Notes: generated by a model not told the origin, from the letters alone. Positions 52,111 to 61,786 are shown, counted from the first letter of the stretch. The stretch is 64,000 bases of DNA from Agrobacterium arsenijevicii (GCA_000949895.1 JWIT01000004.1:1-64000); one strand, 5' to 3'. A program made the numbers and translations.

Positions 52111-53593
52111 GAGTGCGGCTTTGCCATATGCGCAGGCGAGTGAACAGCGCCAGTGGATGACGCTTGCACTCGCGGCAATCGTGCTCGTCACGGTGCTGCG
52201 CGTCCTTGGGCTTGCCTTCAACCGCACCGATCTTTTCGTCGATGAGGCGCAATATTGGCTGTGGGGCCGGGAGATGGCGTTCGGCGCCTATTCCAAGCCG
52301 CCGCTGATCGGCTGGATCATTCGCGCGGCTACCATTCTGAGCGGTGGTGAGAGCACCTTCGAGGTGCGGTTGGCCGCGCCGGTAATCCATGGCATAGCGG
52401 CCGCGGCGATCCTTGCGCTGGGTCGCATGATCTACGACGCGAAGCTCGCCTCGCTGGCCGCCGTTGTCTATCTGACGTTGCCCGCCGTGACGCTCGGCAG
52501 CCTGCTGATCTCGACCGATACGCCAATGATGCTGTTCATCGTGCTGTCGATGATCTGCGTACGCAAGCTCGCGGAAGCACGCGCCGCCGGCACGTCTGCG
52601 ACGCTCTGGAGCATCGCGCTCGGTCTCAGCTTCGGCCTCGGGCTGATGTCGAAATATGCGATGATCTATTTTCTGCCCTGCTTCATTGCTGCCGGCTGGC
52701 TGTGCGTGGGCTGGCGCATCCGTTGGCGTGATGCCGGTATCGCTGTTGTTGTCTGCGCCGCCGTCATTGCTCCCAATCTGTGGTGGAATGCCGCGCATGA
52801 TTTCATGACCGCGCGCCACACGGCGGACAATGCGAACTGGCATGGCGTCAAGCTGAAAATCGGTCCGGCGCTCGAGTTCTTCTTCTCGCAGGCGGGTGTT
52901 GTCGGGCCATTCGTCTTCATCGGCATGATCGTCGCGACGTTCAGGGCGAAAAATGCTGAAACCAGGGCGCTGGTCGTCCTTTCGGTACCGATCGTGCTTC
53001 TGATCACCGCGCAGGGGCTGATGTCGCGGGCGCTGGCCAACTGGGCGGTCGGGGCCTATGCGGCGGGTGTGCTTCTGGCGGTGCCGGTTCTGGCATCCCG
53101 GCGCTGGCTCACCGTTTCCACCCTCGTGCTTGGCGGTATCGTCGCCATCGCGCTGCCGCTGATGACGATTTCCGGAACGGAATTGCGCCTGCCGAACGGC
53201 GAACTGGCGATGAAACGTTATCTCGGCAGCTCGGAACTGGTGTCGACCGCCCTGTCACGGGCGCGCGAGGCGGGGGCGGATGCAATTGTCGCTGCCGATC
53301 GCTCTATTCTCGCCGAGCTTTTTTATCAGCTGCGGGACGAAAAGCAGGTGTTGCGGCGTGCGCTGCCTGAAACCGGCGTTCCTTCCAGCCACTACGCGCT
53401 TCTTTACCCGCTGAAGGCCGGAGAAGCGGCCAATGCCGTGTATCTCGCGAGGTCGGACAGCCTGCCGGGCTGTCTCAACGGCGAGGCGCCGCTGTCGACC
53501 TGGGTTGGCGGGCTGGGCTCCTTCGAAGGCCAGACAATTGGTCTCTGGCGGCTGCCGCCGCAATGCATCCCGGAGGCAACCGATGGACGATGA
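52085..53593 (+). CDS. Family 39 (ArnT-like) glycosyltransferase
   Basis: A 502-residue polytopic membrane glycosyltransferase. The first periplasmic loop carries TDLFVDEAQYWLWGREMAFGAYSKPPLIGWII (about 33-64), in which the Asp-Glu pair is the catalytic site of GT39/GT83 enzymes. About 11 membrane helices follow. Such enzymes take a sugar from polyprenyl phosphate and place it on lipid A or another surface acceptor. The start is ATG 52085 or ATG 52103, both overlapping the LAB_N gene end. The C-terminal domain (about 380-500) is periplasmic. Confidence 0.9.
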   Translation: MQNAASMHESAALPYAQASEQRQWMTLALAAIVLVTVLRVLGLAFNRTDLFVDEAQYWLWGREMAFGAYSKPPLIGWIIRAATILSGGESTFEVRLAAPVIHGIAAAAILALGRMIYDAKLASLAAVVYLTLPAVTLGSLLISTDTPMMLFIVLSMICVRKLAEARAAGTSATLWSIALGLSFGLGLMSKYAMIYFLPCFIAAGWLCVGWRIRWRDAGIAVVVCAAVIAPNLWWNAAHDFMTARHTADNANWHGVKLKIGPALEFFFSQAGVVGPFVFIGMIVATFRAKNAETRALVVLSVPIVLLITAQGLMSRALANWAVGAYAAGVLLAVPVLASRRWLTVSTLVLGGIVAIALPLMTISGTELRLPNGELAMKRYLGSSELVSTALSRAREAGADAIVAADRSILAELFYQLRDEKQVLRRALPETGVPSSHYALLYPLKAGEAANAVYLARSDSLPGCLNGEAPLSTWVGGLGSFEGQTIGLWRLPPQCIPEATDGR

Positions 53594-54431
53594 TCTCTCG
53601 CATATGCGGATCACGCTCTGGGTGACATTCGCCACATTGGCGCTTGTCATCCTGTTTGCGACCTTCCCATCCATCGATCTCAAGTTCTCCTCCCTGTTCT
53701 TCTCTCCCAATGGGGCCCTGTGGTCCGGCCGTGAGCCGCTTCCCGAATGGTTCCGCGACACGTTGCGCGAGCTGACCGAACTGGCCGCTCTTCTAGCCTT
53801 CATCGTTCTGGTCGGCAACATCCGGCTTGGCTCGCTACAGCGCACCGGCTGGCGCGTCTGGGCCTTCCTCTGCGGGCCTGTGGTTCTCTGCGCCGGGCTT
53901 CTGGTAAACGGGGTGCTGAAGGCCAATATCGGCCGCGCCCGGCCGTTCAGCGTCGCTGATTTCGGTGGACAGCAGCTTTTCACGCCGCCTTTCCAGTTCA
54001 GCACGCAATGTCATTCGAACTGTTCGTTTTCCTCCGGGGAAACGGCGCTCATAGCGTGCTTTTTCCTGCCGCTCTGCGCGCTTGTCTGGCACCGCCTGCA
54101 ATGGGGTGGGCGTCTTGTCGTAGGCGGAACTGCTGCCGGAGCGATCATCCTCATGTCCGGTCTGCGAATTGCCGCTGGCGGGCATTTCCTGAGCGATGTG
54201 GTGATGTCCGTCCTGTTTTCTGCCCTGACGACGCTGTTTCTTTACCGGGCGCTAGCGATTGCTCGTCACCGTCATCTGTTTACCGGCGATGCCGTTATGG
54301 CCGATACAGTCAGCCTGTGGCGCAATGGTAGCCATGCCGTTCGCGCCCGCGTTCGGCGCTGGTGGCCGAAAATCAAGGCCGCCGCCACACGCCTGCAACG
54401 ACCGCCGGATGCGGGTACGGCGTCTTCCTGA
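53583..54431 (+). CDS. PAP2-family membrane phosphatase
   Basis: A 282-residue membrane protein of the PAP2/lipid phosphatase family with about six helices. Motif 1 is KANIGRARP, motif 3 SGLRIAAGGHFLSDVV with its Arg and His. Motif 2, usually PSGH, reads SFSSGETA, so the second His is replaced by Glu. GGAGG is 6 nt before ATG 53583, which overlaps the GT39 stop by 11 nt. It would remove a phosphate from lipid A or a polyprenyl pyrophosphate. The last 50 residues are a basic cytoplasmic tail. Confidence 0.86.
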   Translation: MDDDLSHMRITLWVTFATLALVILFATFPSIDLKFSSLFFSPNGALWSGREPLPEWFRDTLRELTELAALLAFIVLVGNIRLGSLQRTGWRVWAFLCGPVVLCAGLLVNGVLKANIGRARPFSVADFGGQQLFTPPFQFSTQCHSNCSFSSGETALIACFFLPLCALVWHRLQWGGRLVVGGTAAGAIILMSGLRIAAGGHFLSDVVMSVLFSALTTLFLYRALAIARHRHLFTGDAVMADTVSLWRNGSHAVRARVRRWWPKIKAAATRLQRPPDAGTASS

Positions 54432-54508
54432 GCAGCGGTTAAGCGCATTGCGGCTGCTGCGGCCCTATATGGCTAGAAGTTGATGGCGAACGTTGCGGAT
54501 TATCTCGA

Positions 54509-54596
54509 CGTCATCCTTGGGCCTGTCCCAAGGATCTAAATACACCGATAAAATCAATGTGTTGCAGATCCTCGGGACAGGCCCGAGGATGACGGA
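54509..54596. repeat. Interspersed palindromic repeat, copy 3
   Basis: In the 311-nt gap before prs, the arm CGTCATCCTTGGG...CCCAAGGATCT (54509-54537) and the arm AGATCCTCGGG...CCCGAGGATGACGG (54566-54595) are inverted relative to each other and each self-paired. The GTCATCC/GGATGAC termini are shared with copies 1 and 2. The remainder of the gap holds a hairpin TCCCGGTC/GACCGGGA (54712-54737) that may end prs transcription. Confidence 0.75.
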
Positions 54597-54742
54597 AGAG
54601 TGGTTTTCGGATTTTGCCGTCATCAGGCATCTGCATTCAGCGGACGCGATTTAAAAATGTGCCTCCGTCTGCCCGGTTTGCACATTTCTCTCTTCCACGA
54701 TCGATCCCTGTTCCCGGTCGGATAAACGGGACCGGGAGCGTA

Positions 54743-55675
54743 TCAGTCGAACAGGCCGGAAACCGACTGTTCCTGTGCGGTGCGATTGATCGCTTCGCCA
54801 AGGAGGCCCGCAGTGCTGATCACGCGGATATTGTGCGCGGACTGGACGCTGGTGGTCGGCTGGATGCTGTCGGTGATGACGAGTTCGCGCAGCTTCGAGG
54901 AGGCCACGCGGGCAACCGCGCCGCCGGACAGCACGCCGTGCGTGATATAGGCGGTGACGCTGGTAGCGCCCTTTTTCAGCAGCGCTTCGGCCGCATTGCA
55001 GAGCGTGCCACCGGAGTCGATGATATCGTCGATCAGGATGCAATCCTTGCCGGAAACGTCGCCGATGACGTTCATGACTTCGGATTCGCCCGGACGGTCA
55101 CGGCGTTTGTCGACGATTGCCAGCAGACAGTCCAGACGCTTGGACAGGGCACGGGCGCGAACCACACCGCCGACGTCAGGCGAAACGACCATGACGTTGT
55201 TGGTGTCGTAATGGTCCTTGATATCGCGAGCCAGAATGGGCGCTGCGAAGAGGTTGTCGGTCGGAATGTCGAAAAAGCCCTGGATCTGGCCGGCATGAAG
55301 ATCGAGCGTCAGGACGCGGTCGGCGCCGGCTTCGGTGATCAGGTTGGCGACGAGCTTGGCGGAAATCGGTGTGCGGGGGCCGGCTTTGCGATCCTGGCGG
55401 GCGTAACCGAAATAGGGAAGTACGGCCGTGATGCGCTTTGCCGAGGAGCGGCGCATGGCATCGATCATGATGAGCAGTTCCATCAGATGATCATTTGCCG
55501 GAAACGATGTGGACTGAACGAGGAAAACGTCCTCGCCGCGCACGTTTTCACTTATTTCTACGAAAATTTCCTGGTCAGCAAACCGCTTTACGGTGGCATT
55601 TCCCAAGGGAACGTTGAGATACTTGCAGATCGCTTCGGCAAGGTGCCGGTTCGAATTGCCTGCGAAAACCTTCAT
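54743..55675 (-). CDS. prs: Ribose-phosphate pyrophosphokinase
   Basis: A 310-residue class I PRPP synthase, making PRPP from ribose 5-phosphate and ATP for nucleotide, His and Trp synthesis. Start motif [13 protein letters not shown], catalytic flexible loop [15 protein letters not shown] (about 95-109), PP loop and C-terminal PRPP motif [18 protein letters not shown] (about 212-229) are intact. The frame extends to 55735, but ATG 55675 gives the usual length. No partner gene is adjacent; a lipoprotein gene follows on the same strand with a 220-nt gap upstream. Confidence 0.97.
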   Translation of the reverse strand: MKVFAGNSNRHLAEAICKYLNVPLGNATVKRFADQEIFVEISENVRGEDVFLVQSTSFPANDHLMELLIMIDAMRRSSAKRITAVLPYFGYARQDRKAGPRTPISAKLVANLITEAGADRVLTLDLHAGQIQGFFDIPTDNLFAAPILARDIKDHYDTNNVMVVSPDVGGVVRARALSKRLDCLLAIVDKRRDRPGESEVMNVIGDVSGKDCILIDDIIDSGGTLCNAAEALLKKGATSVTAYITHGVLSGGAVARVASSKLRELVITDSIQPTTSVQSAHNIRVISTAGLLGEAINRTAQEQSVSGLFD

Positions 55676-55895
55676 TGCGCCCGCCTGTTTCCATGCAATC
55701 GCCTTGCGCCACGGAAAAGTGTTTGCCGTAACCAAGCGTCGTTCAAGGGGAGGAACATCCGGCTGAAAAGCCTTTGCCGGATACGCCTTGTTGCCATGCG
55801 CGCCTTAATAGCGTTGTTGCTTCCGATTGCAAGAGGACTCCGCGCTTTCGCAATGATTTTCGTGAAATCTCTGTGACTTCTCCCTCCGTTTCACC

Positions 55896-56657
55896 TCATC
55901 CGCGTTGAGACTGCTTCCAAGACGTATAATCGTTGAGTGTTTTTGCGGCGATATCCTGCATGACCTTGTCGTTGACGGCGGCCCATGGATCGCTGCCCCT
56001 GGCGGCCACCGTTTCCTGTCCTTGAAGGCGATGAAGCCGCACACCATTGGCGTCGAGAACGTCCCAGACGTAAACGACATTGACCTTGCCGCCATCGGCG
56101 AAGGCGGAGAAATACCCCTTGAGGATGTTATCGGCGGAATTGTCGTTGGAAGCGCGGATGGTCAGCCCCTTTGCACGCGCTTCGGCACCCAGTTGTCGTG
56201 ATAGCGGCGTGACAGCCTGAACGGGTGCACCGATGATCGGCAGGAAGCGGATGGTGTTTCCGGAACCGGCGGGGGCAAGTGCTGCCGTCTGCTGCGAAGG
56301 TGGCGGCTGGCTGTTGCCGGGTGCGCGGCCCGCGGGTTGGCCGGCAGGCTGGTTCTGGCCAAGCGGTTCGCCGTACTGGCTGCCATTGGAAATCGCCTGT
56401 GCCTGCGCCTGCAAGGAGTTCTGTGGCGCATAGGCGGGCACGGAAGAGGCAGTTGCCGGTGCGCCCGCAGGCGCGCGGTCGGCGGCGGCGGCCATCTGGT
56501 CGAGATCGCCCTGCGTCACCGGTGTCGATTGCGAACCATTGTGGCCGACATTCACCTGTGGCGTCAGCGCCTCCGTGGTGTTGCAGGCCGACAGGGCCAA
56601 CACCAGCGCCGGAATGACGAGGACCGGAACGACAAGGCTAAACCCCGTCCGGTTCAT
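55896..56657 (-). CDS. Lipoprotein of unknown function
   Basis: A 253-residue secreted lipoprotein. Its N-terminus ends in the lipobox LSAC (Cys at about 25) after a 23-residue hydrophobic stretch, so it is probably anchored in the inner or outer membrane. A Pro/Gln/Gly-rich linker (about 75-130) is followed by a folded domain: RFLPIIGAPVQAVTPLSRQLGAEAR and VVYVWDVLDANGVRLHRLQGQETV. I do not recognise a family. It sits between prs and the aminopeptidase P-like gene on the same strand, with a 90-nt gap, so it probably has its own promoter. Confidence 0.8.
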   Translation of the reverse strand: MNRTGFSLVVPVLVIPALVLALSACNTTEALTPQVNVGHNGSQSTPVTQGDLDQMAAAADRAPAGAPATASSVPAYAPQNSLQAQAQAISNGSQYGEPLGQNQPAGQPAGRAPGNSQPPPSQQTAALAPAGSGNTIRFLPIIGAPVQAVTPLSRQLGAEARAKGLTIRASNDNSADNILKGYFSAFADGGKVNVVYVWDVLDANGVRLHRLQGQETVAARGSDPWAAVNDKVMQDIAAKTLNDYTSWKQSQRG

Positions 56658-56747
56658 GCGACTTTCCCTCTCATGTTCCGCTCCTTCTTGCCCAAGGTGG
56701 CGGCAATGTAGGGCGGGTTTTCCCGCTCTGTCAAACCCGGTGCCGAT

Positions 56748-57899
56748 TTAAGCTGTGAGAAGATCGAGGCTGTGACGCGAGAGAGGCTCAGGCGCACCCT
56801 CCGTGGTCAGATAGGTCTGGCCGAGCGTCATGGCGGTGCCGGAATCGGAATCCATTACAATAATGTGCACGAAGAGCGTCATGTCGCTGGCGATCTCCTG
56901 CGGATTGCCGGCGTGGAACATCTGATGCTCCATCCATGACGGGGAGAAACGCGCACCCAGCGAATAACCGCAGGAGTTCAGCCGGTGGCGGGTCAGTCCG
57001 CGTTCGTCCATGACGCGGGCATGCACGTCGAAGACATCGCCGAAGGTCTTTCCGGGCCGCAGCACCTCTTCGATGGCGATAAGGTTTTGCAGGCAGGCGT
57101 TATAAAGCTCCTTCTGGCGGAAATCCTGCTCGCCGATCACCACCGTGCGCATCATGGCGGCATGGTAATGGGCGCTGACACCCGCCCATTCCAGCGTCAG
57201 CTGGTCGTTGGCGTCGAGCCTGCGGCGTCCGGCCTTGTAACGGCACAGCAGCGCATCTGCGCCGGAGCCGATGATGAATTCGTTGGCGGGATAATCGCCA
57301 CCGCCGGCCAGAACCGCTCCCTGCATCGCCGAGAGGATCGCTGCTTCGTCCGCGCCGGGCTTGATGAGTTCGAGCGCCGCATCGAGCGCCTCATCAGCCA
57401 GTTGGCCCGCCTTCTTCGCATAAGCGATCTCGGCGGGGCTTTTGATGAGCCGCAAGGTGCTGACCAGATAGGAGGCGTCGATCATCTGGCAAAAGCTGGC
57501 AAGCTGGTTGTCCAGCAGACGCGCGACACGTCCGGTCATGCCATGGGTGTCGTACTCTACGCCGATCTTCGCACCGAGGAGGTCGAGGTCGCTGAGCAGG
57601 TTTTTAAGATCGAGCGTCGGGTCGGCATTGGGCCGGTCGACCCAAACGAGAATATTTTCGATCGTCGAGGTATTGCGGGCCTGCCGCATATCCGCCGAAC
57701 GGGTCAGAAGCGTCATGGAGCCGTCCGACTTGACCACGAGCGTCTGGAAGAAGCAGTAACCGAAGGTGTCGTAGCCGGTCAGCCAATACATGCTTTCCTG
57801 GGCGAAAAGCAGGATGGCGTCCAGCTTCTCCTCCGTCATTTTCGCAATCAGCCGCTCGCGGCGGGCATCGAATTCCGAAAGCTCGAAGTGCAGGGCCAT
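56748..57899 (-). CDS. Aminopeptidase P/Xaa-Pro dipeptidase family protein
   Basis: A 383-residue pita-bread protein with a creatinase-type N-terminal domain (about 1-150) and a peptidase M24 domain. The metal-binding set is not obvious in the C-terminal half: LEWAGVSAHYHAAMMRTVVIGE contains an AH-H pattern, but the expected DxG/D motif reads less clearly (ANDQLTLEWAG), and a later HxxF is HIIVMDSDSGTAMTL. It may be a catalytically altered member. It ends 1 nt before the pgeF start and overlaps nothing. Confidence 0.85.
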   Translation of the reverse strand: MALHFELSEFDARRERLIAKMTEEKLDAILLFAQESMYWLTGYDTFGYCFFQTLVVKSDGSMTLLTRSADMRQARNTSTIENILVWVDRPNADPTLDLKNLLSDLDLLGAKIGVEYDTHGMTGRVARLLDNQLASFCQMIDASYLVSTLRLIKSPAEIAYAKKAGQLADEALDAALELIKPGADEAAILSAMQGAVLAGGGDYPANEFIIGSGADALLCRYKAGRRRLDANDQLTLEWAGVSAHYHAAMMRTVVIGEQDFRQKELYNACLQNLIAIEEVLRPGKTFGDVFDVHARVMDERGLTRHRLNSCGYSLGARFSPSWMEHQMFHAGNPQEIASDMTLFVHIIVMDSDSGTAMTLGQTYLTTEGAPEPLSRHSLDLLTA

Positions 57900-58694
57900 T
57901 TAGTCCTCCAGAATTGCGATTGCGGAAATCTGCCGCCCGTAATCGGGCTCGGCCCGGTGGGTCGTGCGGCGGTAGGAATAGAAGCGTTCTTCGTCGGGAT
58001 AGGTGCAGAGGCCGAGGTTTTCCGCTCTCACGCCAGCCGCCAGCAGACGATCCACGGTAAATTGCTTGAGATCGAACAGCGCATGGCCGCCTTTTTCCGA
58101 TGCGGTGAAGTAGGCCGCATAGGCTGGATCGAAATCGGTGAAGCGCGCCACATATTCGGGCCCGACCTCGTAATTGGCCTGGCTGATGGAGGGGCCGAGC
58201 GAGGCTGCGATGCGTTCGCGGTTGGCGCCCAGTCTCCTCATGGTCTCGATGGTGTTTTCGAGTACGCCGAACAATGCGCCCTTCCAGCCGGCGTGGGCGG
58301 CACCAACAACGCCCGCTTCGGCGTCAGCAAACAGGATAGGGCCGCAATCGGCGCTCAGCACGCCAAGCACGAAACCCGGCGTCGCCGTCACCATCGCATC
58401 TGCCTGCGGGCGGCTGCCATCATAGTTTTCATCGACCACGAGGACATCAGGGGAATGGACCTGGTGGACGGTGGCGAGGCGCTCTGGCGACAGGCCGAAC
58501 CATTGCGTCACGCGGCGACGGTTTTCATGCACCAGCTCCGGTTCGTCATTCGAACCGAGGCCGACATTGAGACCCTGATAAAGCCCCTCGGAGACACCGC
58601 CCTGTCGGGTGAAGAAACCGTGACGAACACGGTTTTCACTCAAGGCGGCGAGCAGGGGGCTCTGGATGGGGAGCGGCAGCGTTTCGTTCTGCAT
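57900..58694 (-). CDS. pgeF: Peptidoglycan editing factor (laccase-domain, PgeF)
   Basis: A 264-residue YfiH/PgeF protein, which in E. coli removes wrongly incorporated L-Ser from the UDP-MurNAc stem. Zinc or copper ligand motifs TVHQVHSPDV (His), LSADCGPILFAD (Cys) and GAAHAGWKGALFG (His) are present, with the GPSISQANYEVG segment. The start at ATG 58694 is used because the frame to 58859 adds unrelated low-complexity residues. It lies between the aminopeptidase P-like gene (no gap) and the MidA-like gene (161 nt) on the same strand. Confidence 0.92.
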   Translation of the reverse strand: MQNETLPLPIQSPLLAALSENRVRHGFFTRQGGVSEGLYQGLNVGLGSNDEPELVHENRRRVTQWFGLSPERLATVHQVHSPDVLVVDENYDGSRPQADAMVTATPGFVLGVLSADCGPILFADAEAGVVGAAHAGWKGALFGVLENTIETMRRLGANRERIAASLGPSISQANYEVGPEYVARFTDFDPAYAAYFTASEKGGHALFDLKQFTVDRLLAAGVRAENLGLCTYPDEERFYSYRRTTHRAEPDYGRQISAIAILED

Positions 58695-58855
58695 GGTGCG
58701 GGAGTTCCTTGGAGAATGTCGCTGTTGGCCAGTGGGATGCGTTAAGCGAGATGTTTCCTGTTGCCACGGCGTTGCGGGGCGTTTGTCTGGTGCAGTGTGC
58801 CTGCGTTTCGCTTGCGTCGTTCTGGGCCGATGTTGGCCCAGAGGTGATTGCACTG

Positions 58856-59956
58856 TCAATCCACCGCGCGAAACGGCATGAGATGGAGCGCGGGACTTGA
58901 AACGGCGATGACCTTGAAAAGTTCCCCCATCCTGCCGGCGCCTTCGCCGGCGAGGCGGTTGACCGCTTCGGCGATTTCAAGCGTCTGGTCGGGTGTCGCC
59001 TTTGCGGCAAGGGCTGCTGCCCGTTCCTTGAGACCAAGACCATAAAGAAAGTCGCCCTGCCTGATGCCGCCGTTGACATGCACGCCGGTCGCTTCGGCTG
59101 TCCTGATAAGACTTTCGAAATCGACATGGCTGGTCAGATCGGCTTGCCCGGGATGCGAAAGCGGCGGGTCGAAGGCGTGGTTGCGCATGGCCTGCAGGGT
59201 GTCGCCATATCCGGCGACGAGATGGCCGTAATCGATGGCGAGCGCCGTACCGCCGTGGACGGACAGGCGCTGGCAGATCGCCGTCATCACGGCTTCGCGG
59301 GCAGGCGAAATTTCAAATATGGTGCCGATCGGCTGCCGCTCAGGCAGGGGCGGCAGCAGCGTCGGGTCGATGCCGGCAAGACCCGTCGCGAAGACGAGTT
59401 CGTCATCGGCACCAAGGCTGACTACCCGTTCGCGGAAACCCTGCGGCGTCCTCACGAATTGCCGGATCGGGATGGCGTCGAAAAGCTCGTTGGCGACGAG
59501 AAGCAGGAAACCATCAGGCACATCGTCGAAGCTTTCATGCCATGTCAGCCTGTCCGCATGCGGCGCCAGCGTTTCCTTCTGGATGGCGGAAAGGCGCGGG
59601 CTGGTCTCGACCAGATGCACCCGCATCGTTTCGTAAAGCGGCGGGGCGATGCGGCGGATGACGCGCAGCATGTCGGACATCATCGTGCCGCGGCCGGGGC
59701 CGATTTCCACCAGCTGCGTCTCTGCGGGCGCCCCGTGACGCTGCCAGGCATGGACCACGAAAACGCCGAGCATTTCGCCGAAAAGCTGGCTGACCTCAGG
59801 CGCAGTGATGAAATCACCCGAGCGACCGAAGGGCTCGCGGCTCTTGTAATAACCGTGTTCAGGATCGGCGAGGCAAAGCGAGAAGAAATCGGTGACGCTA
59901 AGCGGGCCGTTCAGGCGGATGAGGGATTTGATGCGTTGCGCAAGCGGTGTCGTCAT
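58856..59956 (-). CDS. SAM-dependent methyltransferase of the MidA/NDUFAF7 family
   Basis: A 366-residue DUF185 methyltransferase. Mitochondrial NDUFAF7 dimethylates an Arg in the NDUFS2 subunit of complex I; bacterial members probably serve the same enzyme. The opening MTTPLAQRIKSLIRLNGPLSVTDFFSLCLADPEHGYY, the SAM motif LVEIGPGRGTMMSDML (about 84-99) and the ALAIDYGHL and VANELFDAIPI segments are typical. It starts 15 nt after the lgt stop, on the same transcript. Target is inferred from the family. Confidence 0.9.
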   Translation of the reverse strand: MTTPLAQRIKSLIRLNGPLSVTDFFSLCLADPEHGYYKSREPFGRSGDFITAPEVSQLFGEMLGVFVVHAWQRHGAPAETQLVEIGPGRGTMMSDMLRVIRRIAPPLYETMRVHLVETSPRLSAIQKETLAPHADRLTWHESFDDVPDGFLLLVANELFDAIPIRQFVRTPQGFRERVVSLGADDELVFATGLAGIDPTLLPPLPERQPIGTIFEISPAREAVMTAICQRLSVHGGTALAIDYGHLVAGYGDTLQAMRNHAFDPPLSHPGQADLTSHVDFESLIRTAEATGVHVNGGIRQGDFLYGLGLKERAAALAAKATPDQTLEIAEAVNRLAGEGAGRMGELFKVIAVSSPALHLMPFRAVD

Positions 59957-59971
59957 GGCAGGCCATACCGC

Positions 59972-60784
59972 TTAGGTGCTTGTTTTCGCGCGCTGTGCAC
60001 GCAGGACCGCCCAGAGGCCCAGAAGGAACATCGGCGTTGACAGCACCATGCCCATGGTCAGCCAGTTGCCGGCCAGATAACCGATCTGTGCATCCGGTTC
60101 GCGGAAGAATTCCACGAAGATGCGCGACAGCGCATAACCGCAAACGAAGATGCCCGTGACAATGCCGGGTGTTTTCAGCGCCTTGAAGGCGTAGATGGCG
60201 ACCGCCAGAACGGCGAGGAGCACGAGGCCTTCAAGGCCCGCTTCGTAAAGCTGGCTCGGGTGCCGCGCAAACGGGCCGCCGGTCGGGAACACGACTGCCC
60301 ACGGAACGTCAGCGATACGTCCCCACAATTCACCATTGATGAAATTGGCGATACGCCCGAACAGCAGGCCAACGGGCGCGACGGCTGCAATGATATCGAA
60401 CATGCTCCAGACCGGAATACTGTTCTTGCGGGCAAAGAGGATCATGGCGATGGTCGTGCCGATCAGGCCGCCATGGAACGACATGCCGCCGTTCCATATT
60501 TCGAGCGCCCTTATGGGATTGGCGGCGACGGCGCCAAGATCGTAAAACAGGATGTAGCCGATGCGCCCGCCAAGCACGATGCCACCGGCCGCCCACAGGA
60601 TGAAGTCATCAAGATGCTGCGCGGAGATCGGCGACGTGTCGTTCGGCCAAAGGCGTGCCGCCAGCGCAAGGCGGCGGGCATAATACCAGCCGAGCATGAT
60701 GCCGGCGACATAGGCAATGCCATACCAATGGATCGCCAAAGGCCCAAGGGACAGGGCAACCGGGTCGATATTCGGAAATGGCAT
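59972..60784 (-). CDS. lgt: Prolipoprotein diacylglyceryl transferase
   Basis: A 270-residue membrane enzyme that transfers diacylglycerol to the lipobox Cys of prolipoproteins such as the one at 55896-56657. Seven helices are visible. The family signature [12 protein letters not shown] (about 103-114) and [14 protein letters not shown] (about 140-153) carry the catalytic His and Arg-Gly residues. The [18 protein letters not shown] start matches the family, though ribosome binding upstream is weak; an alternative at 60814 is a TTG. It begins the lgt-MidA pair. Confidence 0.95.
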   Translation of the reverse strand: MPFPNIDPVALSLGPLAIHWYGIAYVAGIMLGWYYARRLALAARLWPNDTSPISAQHLDDFILWAAGGIVLGGRIGYILFYDLGAVAANPIRALEIWNGGMSFHGGLIGTTIAMILFARKNSIPVWSMFDIIAAVAPVGLLFGRIANFINGELWGRIADVPWAVVFPTGGPFARHPSQLYEAGLEGLVLLAVLAVAIYAFKALKTPGIVTGIFVCGYALSRIFVEFFREPDAQIGYLAGNWLTMGMVLSTPMFLLGLWAVLRAQRAKTST

Positions 60785-61092
60785 GATGGCAAGTTGGGTA
60801 GGAGCGGCTAACAATCGGTATATTCCGTCATCGTTGCTGGGCGGACAACAGAGTGACCTGTTGCCTCAAGGAGCCGGGCGATGATGCTCACCGGTCTCTT
60901 TACGCGAGGAAAATGGCGATTGCCGCCCCGGCGGTCAAGGTTATTCTTCAAGCGAGGCTTTGAGATACCGAAGGCCGCCGCCGCCGCCCGCAAATTTGCG
61001 ATTTTGCTTGCAAGGCGACTGTCGAGTGCCTACCTGAAAGTCATCAACAGCAGGGAACGGAATGCTCCCTGAACCGACGAAGGAACAGCGCC
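60785..61092. other. Intergenic region between lgt and ubiK
   Basis: A 308-nt gap between divergent genes. It must hold both promoters. I see no tRNA, repeat or strong promoter match. Two short open frames here lack ribosome binding sites and I do not call them. Confidence 0.5.
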
Positions 61093-61356
61093 ATGAGCAC
61101 GACAGGCACCAATCGTTTTCTGGATGAATTCGCCAAGCTGATGACCGATGCGGCAGGCGCAGCGCAGGGCGTGCGCAAGGAAGCGGAAGCCGCCTTTCAT
61201 GCGCAGGCGGACCGTTGGCTGAACAGTCTGGACGTGGTCCGGCGCGAAGAATTCGACGCTGTGCGCGAAATGGCCATCCAGGCGCGCGATGAAAACGATG
61301 CGCTGCGCGCCCGCATCGAGGCTCTGGAAGCAAAGCTTTCTGCTGCCAAGGATTGA
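61093..61356 (+). CDS. ubiK: UbiK-type ubiquinone biosynthesis accessory factor
   Basis: An 87-residue BMFP/UbiK protein: a helical N-terminal half (FLDEFAKLMTDAAGAAQGVRKEAEAAFHAQADRWLNSL) and a C-terminal coiled coil (DENDALRARIEALEAKLSAAKD). In E. coli UbiK binds lipids and UbiJ to support aerobic ubiquinone synthesis. Divergent position to lgt is common in rhizobia. It is monocistronic, ended by the terminator at 61381. Confidence 0.9.
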   Translation: MSTTGTNRFLDEFAKLMTDAAGAAQGVRKEAEAAFHAQADRWLNSLDVVRREEFDAVREMAIQARDENDALRARIEALEAKLSAAKD

Positions 61357-61380
61357 TTCTTTAGCGCTTTTTCCTGACCG

Positions 61381-61412
61381 GTCCCGGATCGCTTGCGATT
61401 TCGGGACTTTTT
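61381..61412 (+). terminator. ubiK terminator
   Basis: GTCCCGGATCGC pairs with GCGATTTCGGGAC (6 bp, small internal loop, 5 bp) and is followed by TTTTT, 24 nt after the ubiK stop. Confidence 0.85.
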
Positions 61413-61786
61413 GTTTGCGGGTCATGCAACCCGAATTATTCTCGGCCTATCCGGATCGGCCTCTCTGGTTAATTTTTTGAGGCCTGTGGACACTGCCAAA
61501 AAACGCAATTGCCAGAGTCGCTTATGTATCTCGCCTGAGGTGATGGGGGAGAAGATATCCACTGCTCAAAAAGCAAAAATGGCGACCGAGGGGTGGCAGC
61601 AGGACTCGGCCATTATACACTGATTTTAAATGATGATTCGAAACGAACCTGGTAAGCTCCACACAGGGTGAATGTGTTAACTCTGTTGGTGTCGGGCAAT
61701 CGTCTCAAGTGTTGAATCCGGTTTGTGTGTGCGTTTTGTGCCCGGCGTTCAAAACAGAACATCCATACCGGATGAGAAGGTGCCGC
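61413..61786. other. Intergenic region before the YbjN gene
   Basis: A 374-nt stretch between the ubiK terminator and the YbjN gene. It contains two GANTC sites (GATTC near 61634 and GAATC near 61717), the sequence methylated by CcrM in alphaproteobacteria, but no confident promoter or gene. Confidence 0.5.

Noticed and set aside
60881..61072. 63-codon frame upstream of ubiK
   Set aside because: Its translation is Arg/Lys-rich without a ribosome binding site, and it lies in the promoter region of lgt and ubiK.
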